Of a DNA stretch of 34,857 bases, positions 17,602 through 25,817 are shown one piece after another. Numbering within the stretch: position 1 is the first letter of the stretch; the number at the start of each line of letters is the position of its first letter. Under the pieces are notes generated by a model that searched no databases, had not been told where the DNA came from, and saw nothing but the letters and a program-made list of their open reading frames with translations. Source of the stretch: Oscillospiraceae bacterium (GTDB lineage Bacteria; Bacillota; Clostridia; Oscillospirales; Oscillospiraceae); contig JAAWBF010000079.1 in assembly GCA_022792555.1 (NCBI GenBank), forward strand, positions 1-34,857. Direction: 5' to 3'. The position numbers and the translations under genes were made by a program.

Positions 17602-17672
17602 CGGCAGTCAATGTTCCCCCTCCCGGAGGGGAGGTGGGAAATCAGTGTCAGCAATTTTGAAGCTTGCTGTCG
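17581..17672 (+). repeat. ~92-bp hairpin/MITE-like repeat, copy B (overlaps the DUF1667 3' end)
   Basis: GAGAGCAATCTGCAAAAATAGCGGCAGTCAATGTTCCCCCTCCCGGAGGGGAGGTGGGAAATCAGTGTCAGCAATTTTGAAGCTTGCTGTCG aligns end to end with copy A. Confidence 0.8.
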
Positions 17673-17688
17673 GATAGGAGGCCAGTGT

Positions 17689-19176
17689 ATGGGACGTTAC
17701 ATCCTCGCCTTGGACCAGGGGACCACCAGCTCCAGGGCCATTCTCTTTGACCACGAACAGAATATTTTGGGGATCAGTCAGAAGGAATTTACCCAGATCT
17801 ATCCCCGGCAGGGCTGGGTGGAGCATGACGCCATGGAGATCTGGTCCTCTCAGTATGCGGTGATGATGGAGGTCATCGCCCAATCCGGGGTCCAGCCCGG
17901 AGAGATTGACGGCATCGGGATTACCAACCAGCGGGAGACCACCGTTATATGGGACAGGGAGACCGGGCGGCCCATCTGCAACGCCATTGTCTGGCAGTGC
18001 CGCCGGACAGCAGAACTGGTGGATCGGCTCTTGGCCGATGGACTTGGTGGGCATATTCAAGCCGTGACAGGGCTTGTGCCGGACGCCTATTTCTCCGCCA
18101 CCAAAATCAAGTGGATTTTGGACCATGTGGAGGGCGCCCGCGAGCGGGCCCGGCGGGGAGAGCTCCTCTTCGGTACGGTGGAGAGCTGGCTGGTGTGGAA
18201 GCTCACCGGCGGGGCGGTCCATGTGACCGATTACACCAATGCCTCCCGGACCATGCTCTACAACATCCACACCCTGGACTGGGACGATACCCTTTTAAAG
18301 GCCCTGGATATTCCGCGGGAAATGCTGCCCCAGGTGCGCTCCAGCAGTGAGATCTACGGCGAGACCGAGATACAGGGGGTCAAGGTCCCCATTGCCGGAA
18401 TGGCGGGCGACCAGCAAGCCGCCCTCTTCGGCCAGACCTGCTTTCAGCCCGGAGACGCCAAGAATACCTACGGCACGGGCTGTTTCCTGCTGATGAACAC
18501 CGGAAAAAAACCCTGCCAGAGCAGCCATGGCCTGTTGACCACCATCGCCATCGGACTGGACGGAGGTGTGCAATACGCGCTGGAGGGCTCGGTCTTTGTG
18601 GGCGGAGCGGTTATCCAGTGGCTGCGGGATGAGCTGCGCTTCTTCAATGATAGCCGGGACGCGGAGTACTACGCCCAAAAAGTCCCCGACAACGGTGGGG
18701 TCTACTTTGTCCCCGCCTTTACCGGCCTGGGTGCGCCTTACTGGGATATGTACGCCAGAGGCGTCATTGTGGGGCTGACCAGAGGGACCAAGCGGGAGCA
18801 TATCATCCGAGCGGCCCAGGAGTCCATCGCCTATCAGGTGGCTGACCTGGTCCAGGCCATGGAGGCGGATACCGGACTTCCGCTCCAGGTCCTGCGGGCT
18901 GACGGCGGGGCCAGCCGGGACCAATTCCTGATGCAGTTCCAGGCGGATATCATCTGCCGGGAGGTCCGCCGTCCTGCCATCCGGGAGACCACCGCCTTGG
19001 GCGCAGCCTATCTGGCGGGGCTGGCCACCGGGGTGTGGAAAAACACCGACGAGCTCAAGCAGCTCTGGATGTGCGACACCTCCTTCCAGCCTCAGATGGA
19101 GGAGGCACATCGGAAAGCTCTGCTGGAAAGCTGGCACAAGGCGGTGGGTCGAAGCCGGAATTGGGCCGAACCATAA
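17689..19176 (+). CDS. glpK: Glycerol kinase
   Basis: [52 protein letters not shown]; start after ATAGGAGG; the upstream ORF extension is repeat B. Confidence 0.95.
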   Translation: MGRYILALDQGTTSSRAILFDHEQNILGISQKEFTQIYPRQGWVEHDAMEIWSSQYAVMMEVIAQSGVQPGEIDGIGITNQRETTVIWDRETGRPICNAIVWQCRRTAELVDRLLADGLGGHIQAVTGLVPDAYFSATKIKWILDHVEGARERARRGELLFGTVESWLVWKLTGGAVHVTDYTNASRTMLYNIHTLDWDDTLLKALDIPREMLPQVRSSSEIYGETEIQGVKVPIAGMAGDQQAALFGQTCFQPGDAKNTYGTGCFLLMNTGKKPCQSSHGLLTTIAIGLDGGVQYALEGSVFVGGAVIQWLRDELRFFNDSRDAEYYAQKVPDNGGVYFVPAFTGLGAPYWDMYARGVIVGLTRGTKREHIIRAAQESIAYQVADLVQAMEADTGLPLQVLRADGGASRDQFLMQFQADIICREVRRPAIRETTALGAAYLAGLATGVWKNTDELKQLWMCDTSFQPQMEEAHRKALLESWHKAVGRSRNWAEP

Positions 19177-19180
19177 GATA

Positions 19181-19233
19181 AAAAATAGGCAAGTACGGTC
19201 CTTTTCCTGAGACCATGCTTGCCTATTTTTAAA
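19181..19233 (+). terminator. Rho-independent terminator after glpK
   Basis: aaaaaTAGGCAAG...CTTGCCTAttttt stem. Confidence 0.85.
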
Positions 19234-19302
19234 ATTGCCGGTTTTCACATCCCTGGAAAGGGAGATGGAACCCAATTGACTGCCATTATTTTTACCAGGT
19301 GT

Positions 19303-19342
19303 GCCGTAAAGCCCCTGTCTTTAGGCATGGGGATATAAGGCG
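19303..19342. mobile_element. IS200/IS605-type terminal hairpin remnant
   Basis: gccgtaaagcccctgtctttaggcatggggatataaggc resembles IS200/IS605 (TnpB-associated) subterminal ends; no tnpA/tnpB ORF in the window. Confidence 0.5.
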
Positions 19343-19354
19343 CTTGTAGGTTTG

Positions 19355-19669
19355 TCAATGATGTGAAACAAAATCAGCCAGAGCCTGGAAAGGAGAATGC
19401 CAGGCAAGTGGACGGATAGGGAAGTGGTTGCATTGACGCTGCCTAATGGCAAACTGCTTTTGGAAATCCCGGAAGGAAAAGAACTTGTGGGAGGCATAGA
19501 AATATTCATTGTCCTTGCGGTGACTGCGCTCCACTTTACCATTGTGTCTTGGTGTGTTTGGTTCCTGCGTCGCATGTCCTGGATGAGCTTGGCCTGCTTC
19601 AGCGGTAGATGTACTGCCCGTTAGTGTGGTGGCAGATGGCCGCTTTCGTGACTTCGTGTTTCTGCGCAT
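19355..19669 (-). pseudogene. C-terminal fragment of an IS481/IS3-like DDE transposase
   Basis: 'TPRHNGKVERSHRKDNEYFYASHKFFSFRDFQKQFAIRQRQCNHFPIRPLAWHSPFQALADF' matches the rve-type C-terminus; N-terminal half absent. Confidence 0.8.
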
Positions 19670-19953
19670 AGCAAATAGGTGGCACCTGCCTCTCGGTTTG
19701 GTCTGAGCAACTTTACCATACCACAGGCCGCTCCTATTCGCTATCCTTTTATCTCTTCTTGTATCACAATCATTATATTACCTACAGCCGGAAAAATTTT
19801 TTCTCAAGTAGTATCCAAATCCCCATAAATATGCTATGCTTTAAGAAGGTGACACCCCCACCTAGTACAACCTACGAAATGCTCTGCTCCCCAGTCGGGG
19901 AGCGGATAGACTTTCATCATGCAAATTGTCATAAAACTGGAAGGAGACGTAAA

Positions 19954-20949
19954 ATGAACCTTGTTTATCTAGAAAGTTCCCGTACCGACCCCGCCTTTAA
20001 CCTAGCCTTAGAGCAGTATGTTTATGACCAAATGCCCCGGGATCGCTCCTACTTTATGCTGTGGCAGAACGACAATGCAATCATTGTCGGTAAGTACCAA
20101 AATACGGCCGCCGAGATCAACGCGGCCTATGTCAAGGAGCACGGCATCAAAGTCATCCGCAGGCTCTCCGGCGGCGGCGCGGTTTACCATGACCTGGGTA
20201 ATATCAATTTTACTTTTATCACCGATGCTGGGGTCAACGAGGGAATTGACCTGCAGGCGTTCTGTATTCCAGTGGTCAAGGCCTTGGAACACCTGGGGAT
20301 ACATGCTGAGATCTCAGGCCGTAACGATATCACCATTGACGGCCAAAAATTCTCTGGCAACGCCCAATACGTCAAGCAGGGCCGTATTATGCACCATGGA
20401 ACGATTATGTTCGACTCCAATCTTTCCGTGATGGCCTCCGCCTTGAATGTCCCCAAGGATAAAATCGAATCCAAGGGTATCCAGTCGGTCCGCAGCCGTG
20501 TGACCAATGTGAAGCCCTATGTCAAGGGAGACTTGGATATTGCAGGTTTCTGGTCGGTACTCAAGACCTATATGGTAGAGGAACGTCATTTGGAACAGCA
20601 TACCTTCACCCCCCAGGAGATCGCCGCCGTAGAAGCTCTGCGGGATCAGCGGTACAATACATGGGATTGGAACTACGGCCGCTCTCCCCGCTACAGCATT
20701 CAGAAAGAGCGCCGGGTAGAGGGCTGTGGTAAGATCGAGGTCTGCTACGCGGTAGAAAACGGGGTTATCACCGCTTTCACCGCCTATGGCGACTTCTTCA
20801 GCGGCGGAGAACCAGAAGAGCTGGCCCAGCTCCTCATCGGCTGCCATCCAGAGGAGGCCGCTCTGCTGGCCGCCCTGGATGGTGTTTCGGTGGATTACTA
20901 CTTCAAAAATCTGACCCGAAAGGAACTGGTAGACATCATTCTCCAGTAG
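19954..20949 (+). CDS. lplA: Lipoate-protein ligase
   Basis: RRLSGGGAVYHDLGNINFTFI, NDITIDGQKFSGNAQ motifs; start after AAGGAGA. Confidence 0.93.
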   Translation: MNLVYLESSRTDPAFNLALEQYVYDQMPRDRSYFMLWQNDNAIIVGKYQNTAAEINAAYVKEHGIKVIRRLSGGGAVYHDLGNINFTFITDAGVNEGIDLQAFCIPVVKALEHLGIHAEISGRNDITIDGQKFSGNAQYVKQGRIMHHGTIMFDSNLSVMASALNVPKDKIESKGIQSVRSRVTNVKPYVKGDLDIAGFWSVLKTYMVEERHLEQHTFTPQEIAAVEALRDQRYNTWDWNYGRSPRYSIQKERRVEGCGKIEVCYAVENGVITAFTAYGDFFSGGEPEELAQLLIGCHPEEAALLAALDGVSVDYYFKNLTRKELVDIILQ

Positions 20950-21310
20950 TATTTTCTCTGCGAAATAACTCCCGGAGGCCAGTATAGAGGAGAAATCCAC
21001 CAAAGCAACGGCGGAGAAGCTCTACCTCTAGTCCGGTAGCCACCCATGCGGCCAGCCCCGTCCCCGCCAAGCCAGTCAACACTGCGGGAAGGACCGCTTT
21101 CTTGTCTACAAATCCCTGCTTCCAGTGGGTAGGCAGAGAGGCGGCCGCTGCGGGAAGGAAGTAGAGCAGATTAATTCCCTGGGCTTGTGTCTGAGGGACA
21201 CCGGCCCAGGCCGTCATATAGAGGAGGAGCAGGGTCCCACCTCCCACGCCAAAGCCGGATAAAATGCCTGTCGCCCCGCCGGCCAGCAGGGAAATAAACC
21301 ACTCGTTCAA
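20936..21310 (-). CDS. TauE/SafE (TSUP) family half-size membrane protein, second half
   Basis: LNEWFISLLAGGATGILSGFGVGGGTLLLLYMT...; TTG start overlaps the stop of the upstream gene (TTGA). Confidence 0.8.
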   Translation of the reverse strand: MNEWFISLLAGGATGILSGFGVGGGTLLLLYMTAWAGVPQTQAQGINLLYFLPAAAASLPTHWKQGFVDKKAVLPAVLTGLAGTGLAAWVATGLEVELLRRCFGGFLLYTGLRELFRRENTTGE

Positions 21311-21666
21311 AAGAATAACGCCTTGACCCCGCCATAGAGGACCAGTAGAGCAAAGCCCCGTCTCAGCCAGGGAAGCTTGACCCGACGGAACAGCTTCCCA
21401 CCTGCAAAGCCCCCTACAAGCCCCCCTGCCAGATAGGGGAGCGCTGCCCCCAGATCCAACGCTCCCCGCGCCGCATATATGGTGGCAGACAGGGTACACA
21501 GGGGCAGGATAATGGCGATTGAGGTGGCAAAGGCCCGGCGCTGATCCAGGCCGCACCACCCTGTAAGCAGCGGCACCAAGATCATCCCGCCACCCCCTCC
21601 GAAAAATCCGTTGGCCAGCCCAGTGGCCCCCCCTGCTACGGCGCATCGAACCCATCGTTTTTGCAT
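21307..21666 (-). CDS. TauE/SafE (TSUP) family half-size membrane protein, first half
   Basis: MQKRWVRCAVAGGATGLANGFFGGGGGMILVPLLTGW..., ~119 aa. Confidence 0.83.
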   Translation of the reverse strand: MQKRWVRCAVAGGATGLANGFFGGGGGMILVPLLTGWCGLDQRRAFATSIAIILPLCTLSATIYAARGALDLGAALPYLAGGLVGGFAGGKLFRRVKLPWLRRGFALLVLYGGVKALFF

Positions 21667-21669
21667 CAA

Positions 21670-21716
21670 ATATCCCTCCCTGGTCTGTCAAAAACAGTTT
21701 GTCCAGGGAGGGATAT
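21670..21716 (-). promoter_or_regulatory. 5' leader hairpin sequestering the Shine-Dalgarno of the TauE/SafE pair
   Basis: Perfect 14-bp inverted repeat ATATCCCTCCCTGG...CCAGGGAGGGATAT; SD AGGGAGG lies in the 3' arm ~9 nt before the ATG. Confidence 0.65.
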
Positions 21717-21804
21717 CCTTATCCTAATGATACGTCAAAAAAAAGAATGTCCTTCTTCGACATGCTGGTACTGTATGACTATGCTATCTTACTGAATAGG
21801 CACA

Positions 21805-21833
21805 GAATATTCTAGAATTGTGCCGCATATACC
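21805..21833 (+). promoter_or_regulatory. Candidate sigma-E (sporulation mother-cell) promoter
   Basis: GAATATT-N14-CATATACC compared with consensus KMATATT-N14/15-CATACAHT; 35 bp upstream of the spoIIID-like start. Confidence 0.5.
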
Positions 21834-21867
21834 TGATATAGGAATACCTGATAGGAGTGTTGCGGCT

Positions 21868-21999
21868 TTGAAAGGTAATATTGAGGAGCGTGCCTGCCAG
21901 CTGGCCCTTTACATCATAGAGAACAAAGCAACAGTACGAACTGCCGCCCGGCAGTTTGGAATTAGCAAATCAACGGTACATATGGAAATAATAAAATAG
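21868..21999 (+). pseudogene. spoIIID: Truncated SpoIIID-like HTH protein (43 aa)
   Basis: TTG start after TAGGAG: LKGNIEERACQLALYIIENKATVRTAARQFGISKSTVHMEIIK*; matches the SpoIIID N-terminal HTH, lacks the C-terminal half. Below the ORF-track length cutoff. Confidence 0.75.
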
Positions 22000-22031
22000 A
22001 ACGGTTAATATGGATCATCCAATAGAGCAGT

Positions 22032-22063
22032 AAGGCCAGCACCCGATTGTGGGTGCTGGCCTT
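22032..22063. terminator. Strong hairpin terminator
   Basis: aaggccagcaccc-gattgt-gggtgctggcctt perfect 13-bp stem; downstream agactgtcaaaaaaa. Confidence 0.75.
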
Positions 22064-22276
22064 AGACTGTCAAAAAAAGCCTCGCAGAGTTCAAAAGTCA
22101 AATTCGTTTTCCGTGGCGGCATATACGGCGGGGAAAACACATCGATAGCCCGATGTCCCTGCCAATTTTATACCGCACTCCGCTTTGCTGCTTAACTGTC
22201 CATATTTGCATTTTCATTCCGCTTTTTCAGCTTACCTTTGTCCTTTTTTGCGGAAAGGACCCAACCGGACGTTTTC

Positions 22277-22534
22277 CTATTTATCTGGATTAAATTTAAA
22301 TAGAATATATGGTTCAATTTCCAACACAGTAGCAATACGAAAAACGACCTCCAGGGAGATGGCGCGCACCATATTAGGCGCTTCAATGGCGCCCAAATGC
22401 TGCCTGCTGATATTGATACAGTCTGCAAGCTGTTCTTGTGTAAGCTGTTTCCGCTTCCTATAATATGCGATCGCACACCCTAGATCGCGGTAGCGTTCCG
22501 AATAATCAAAGCGTGATTTTGTTTTTATTTGCAT
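22277..22534 (-). CDS. XRE-family HTH transcriptional regulator
   Basis: 85 aa; 'AIAYYRKRKQLTQEQLADCINISRQHLGAIE'. Confidence 0.88.
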   Translation of the reverse strand: MQIKTKSRFDYSERYRDLGCAIAYYRKRKQLTQEQLADCINISRQHLGAIEAPNMVRAISLEVVFRIATVLEIEPYILFKFNPDK

Positions 22535-22696
22535 GATCGACCACCCTTTTCAATTTTACTGGAAGAATGGCCGATATTAAATTGTTTAAATTGTTGCTAT
22601 TGATATGTGTAACGTGACAGTATATAATGTAGTTGTGATAAATGACGTAAATAAAATATCATTATTTCAATATATAGTATAATTTGAATAAAAAGG

Positions 22697-24154
22697 ATGA
22701 TTCTTTTGCGATTCTGTGATGCACTACAAACTTTGCTAAAACTGTCCGAGCTGAAAATTGCACATCTGGCCTCTCATCTGGGTTATGATGTCTCTTATGT
22801 AAGCCGCTGGCAGAGCGGTGTTTCCCTACCATCGCTCAAGAACCGGGAAAATCTGCTCTTTTTGATCAGCGAATTTTTTATCAAAAACTGCAACCTTGCC
22901 ATGTGGGAGAAATTAATTTATACGTTTGACCTGCCAACCGCCAGCAATACCGTGGAGCGCATCCATATTTTATCAGATTTCTTGCGGCGCTGTTATTTGG
23001 AGCAGCAGGTGGGAGCCAATACAAAACCGACCCCCGCTCAGGAGGCGCTGCAATGCCGCTTATTTTCCTATCATTCGTTTTTTTCCCTGACATTTAAGGA
23101 GCTTTTACCATTCCTGGAGACTGCCACCCATGGAATCCATGGAGGCGTATCTGTCATCACATCCTTGGAGGGCTCTCTGCTCTATCGACAATTTCTTCAA
23201 TGGGGTGACGAGTTTCGGCATCTGTTGGATCGCATCCCTGGAACGCTTGAATTTACATTAATTGTAAACCCATCCCATATGATAGAGCACGAATTTTCTA
23301 CCTGTAAGGCCATTACACTTCTGTTAAATTTTCACCACAAATTAATGCCTAGAATTGTAAAAATTACCCAACCAGTTCCCCAAAATATTTTGGTCACCAA
23401 CTCCCATTTCTTACTGCTCTACTTGGAGGAGGTCATTCCAGGGGAAAATCAATTTCTGCTCACAACGGACAAAGCTGTTACCGAACAGGCCTACGCCAAT
23501 CTACAGCTCAAGTGCTTTCAAAAATATGATCTGGTAACTGTCATAGAGCCGGAACGCTATTACCAGCACCGGTACGATTTGAACTTCTCTCTGGTGGACA
23601 CACACAAATATCTGTTGACAAAGATGTATCCCATCTATATGGAAGCCCAGACTTTGGAGATGCTGAACCATCAACACGGACAGGGAAACTCTCTGCACTG
23701 GGTCGAATTTCAGCAGTCCGGCTACCGCACGCCAAAGCATATTATTATCTATAAAAGTGCGCTGTTAGATTATATCTATGAGGGAAGAATGGTTGTAGAT
23801 TACCGGGAGGTCATCGTCTCCCCTGACCTTCGGAGGCGCCATCTCTCAGATCTGGTCCAAAAGCTGAGGGAGGATCACCGCTGGGTGCTTTCCATTCTCA
23901 CGGATACAAACCCAGTTCTCAGCCGAAAGGCCATCTCCCTTTCCTTGTTGATAAATTCAAAAACTGTCTATGCGATAGACAGGCGTCCTCAAAAGGAAGA
24001 TACCTTGATCTATCATTTTGAATCCAGTGTCTGTATTGATGCATTCAACGCTTTTCTTACCGCTCTGTTGACCGACATTGCTGACTACAGCATTTCCGGC
24101 TCAGAGGCCATCGCATGGATAGAACGCGCCATCCAAACACTCCCTGAAGAATGA
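22697..24154 (+). CDS. Large HTH-domain protein of unknown function (485 aa)
   Basis: N-terminal XRE-like 'LLKLSELKIAHLASHLGYDVSYVSRWQSGVSLPS'; the remainder matches no family I recognise. Confidence 0.7.
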   Translation: MILLRFCDALQTLLKLSELKIAHLASHLGYDVSYVSRWQSGVSLPSLKNRENLLFLISEFFIKNCNLAMWEKLIYTFDLPTASNTVERIHILSDFLRRCYLEQQVGANTKPTPAQEALQCRLFSYHSFFSLTFKELLPFLETATHGIHGGVSVITSLEGSLLYRQFLQWGDEFRHLLDRIPGTLEFTLIVNPSHMIEHEFSTCKAITLLLNFHHKLMPRIVKITQPVPQNILVTNSHFLLLYLEEVIPGENQFLLTTDKAVTEQAYANLQLKCFQKYDLVTVIEPERYYQHRYDLNFSLVDTHKYLLTKMYPIYMEAQTLEMLNHQHGQGNSLHWVEFQQSGYRTPKHIIIYKSALLDYIYEGRMVVDYREVIVSPDLRRRHLSDLVQKLREDHRWVLSILTDTNPVLSRKAISLSLLINSKTVYAIDRRPQKEDTLIYHFESSVCIDAFNAFLTALLTDIADYSISGSEAIAWIERAIQTLPEE

Positions 24155-24164
24155 GGTGTTTCCA

Positions 24165-24407
24165 ATGAAACAGAATCGAACTCCAGACAATTCCCCACGT
24201 AAAAAGCAATCTGCTCTTCTGATCTCTCTCTGCCGTGTTGCGGGATATGCCGCCTTTGTAGCCGCGTTGTACTGTATATTTACAAAAGTCCTGCCGCTCC
24301 CATTCATTGTACTTCTCCTTCTTGCAGGTTTTATCCTTACAACTGCCGCCGCTCTGCTGATCCATGCAAATACATCTGTACCGCCCGCCTCCAAAAAGAA
24401 AAAGTAG
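24165..24407 (+). CDS. Small two-TM membrane protein, uncharacterised
   Basis: MKQNRTPDNSPRKKQSALLISLCRVAGYAAFVAALYCIFTKVLPLPFIVLLLLAGFILTTAAALLIHANTSVPPASKKKK; immediately downstream of the 485-aa gene. Confidence 0.6.
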   Translation: MKQNRTPDNSPRKKQSALLISLCRVAGYAAFVAALYCIFTKVLPLPFIVLLLLAGFILTTAAALLIHANTSVPPASKKKK

Positions 24408-24412
24408 TCCAC

Positions 24413-24445
24413 GCCTGCGGCCCATCTCAGCCGCAGGCCTTTTCT
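24413..24445. terminator. Bidirectional terminator hairpin
   Basis: gcctgcggc ccatctca gccgcaggc cttttct between convergent genes. Confidence 0.8.
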
Positions 24446-25714
24446 CTAGTGCCACATAGGGATGTCAGGGTAGGTCAGCCGTAGCCGTCTATGGGCCGAG
24501 AGAACGGCAAAAAATAAGACGCCCATGGTGGTTGACATACACAGCACCATCCCCCAGGCTGGCGCATAGGAGCCAAAGCGGTCATAAATCCAGCCGGTGA
24601 AGCTGGTTCCAACCGTATTGCCAAAAAACACAGCGCTCAATACAACGCTGCAATTTGCACTGTACTCCCGGCTGCCAAACAACTGCCGTGTGGTATAGGC
24701 CATGCTCATGGCAGGAAGGGCGCTGCCAATCCCAGCGCAGATCAGGCCCAAATAGATGACCGGCGGCGTGACGCGCCCCAAAAACAGGAAGACTGCGGAA
24801 AGTCCATAGGCGGAAATTGAGCATAGCATTCCAGCCCGCAGCCCAAGCCGGTCAAAGATCAGCCCAAGTGATAATTTGCTCAACATAAGAAACAGCATTT
24901 GCAGGGAGACCATCACAGAGGCTGTGGCGGTTGAAAAGCCCAGATCTGTTAAATAAGCATAGATATGGTTGGTAATAGATGTATTACACGCGCCGGAGAG
25001 AAACGCAATGGGCAGAAAAAGCCAAAAGCAGGTACTTTTCAGCGCCTGCGTCCGTGTGATCCCCCAGACAGGTCTTATCTCCTCTGTCGTACCCGCTTTC
25101 CGATAGGGTAGCAATCCCTTGTCCTGGGGTTTATCCCGCAAAAGCAGGATCGCGCAAAATTCGATGATAAGAAAGAACGTCAGTCCCGTAAACCGATATG
25201 CGGTACGCCAGCCGTAAGCGGTAATCACAGCAGACACCGCTGGGATCATCACCATCGCCAATCCACTGCCGCAGGAGCCAAGGCCGGTGGCTGTCCCCCG
25301 CAGGTCATCAAACCACGCATTGACAAGGGACGTAACGGGCAGAGTCGAAAAGCTGCCTGTCATCATACCCAGCAGGAGCGCACACAGATAAAATTGCCAG
25401 AGTTGGCTGCACAGAGAAAATCCCAACAGGAGCATGGGAATCAAGGCCCCCGTCACCAGCATTGCCTTTCGGATGGAGTGCTTCCTTAAATACCACCCCC
25501 AGAGCGGATAGGTGATCATCGCTGTGATGTGGGAGAGAGATGTCACCATAGAGTACTGTGCGCGGGTGTAGCCCATCGCAGTGCTGACTGGCTTAATAAA
25601 TGTACCGAGGGTATTGATCAAAATTCCAATCCCGCCGCCTGAGATAAAAAAGCAGGCCAATACGATAATCCACCCATAGTGAATGGAGCATCTTTGCGTT
25701 TTGACACGGCCCAT
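24446..25714 (-). CDS. MFS transporter (OFA/monocarboxylate-type)
   Basis: MGRVKTQRCSIHYGWIIVLACFFISGGGIGILINTLGTFIKPVSTAMGYTRAQ..., 12-TM-like; start after GGAGGAAGGCT. Confidence 0.85.
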   Translation of the reverse strand: MGRVKTQRCSIHYGWIIVLACFFISGGGIGILINTLGTFIKPVSTAMGYTRAQYSMVTSLSHITAMITYPLWGWYLRKHSIRKAMLVTGALIPMLLLGFSLCSQLWQFYLCALLLGMMTGSFSTLPVTSLVNAWFDDLRGTATGLGSCGSGLAMVMIPAVSAVITAYGWRTAYRFTGLTFFLIIEFCAILLLRDKPQDKGLLPYRKAGTTEEIRPVWGITRTQALKSTCFWLFLPIAFLSGACNTSITNHIYAYLTDLGFSTATASVMVSLQMLFLMLSKLSLGLIFDRLGLRAGMLCSISAYGLSAVFLFLGRVTPPVIYLGLICAGIGSALPAMSMAYTTRQLFGSREYSANCSVVLSAVFFGNTVGTSFTGWIYDRFGSYAPAWGMVLCMSTTMGVLFFAVLSAHRRLRLTYPDIPMWH

Positions 25715-25742
25715 AGCCTTCCTCCCTCTTTGAACTATGGAC

Positions 25743-25781
25743 AAAATTCGGATAGATGGCGGAACCACCCATCCGAATTTT
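25743..25781. terminator. Intergenic hairpin between SLC13 and MFS genes
   Basis: aaaattcggatagatgg / ccacccatccgaatttt imperfect stem. Confidence 0.55.
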
Positions 25782-25817
25782 GATCATGATATGCTGGGTG
25801 TCTGTACACCCAATTGG

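Noticed and set aside
17611-17688. Upstream N-terminal extension of glpK in the ORF track
   Set aside because: The 26-residue extension is translated repeat B; the canonical GlpK start [15 protein letters not shown] with RBS is at 17689.
19886-19903. gctcccc-agtc-ggggagc hairpin upstream of lplA as a riboswitch
   Set aside because: Only a 7-bp stem with a 4-nt loop and no recognisable conserved aptamer core; insufficient to call.
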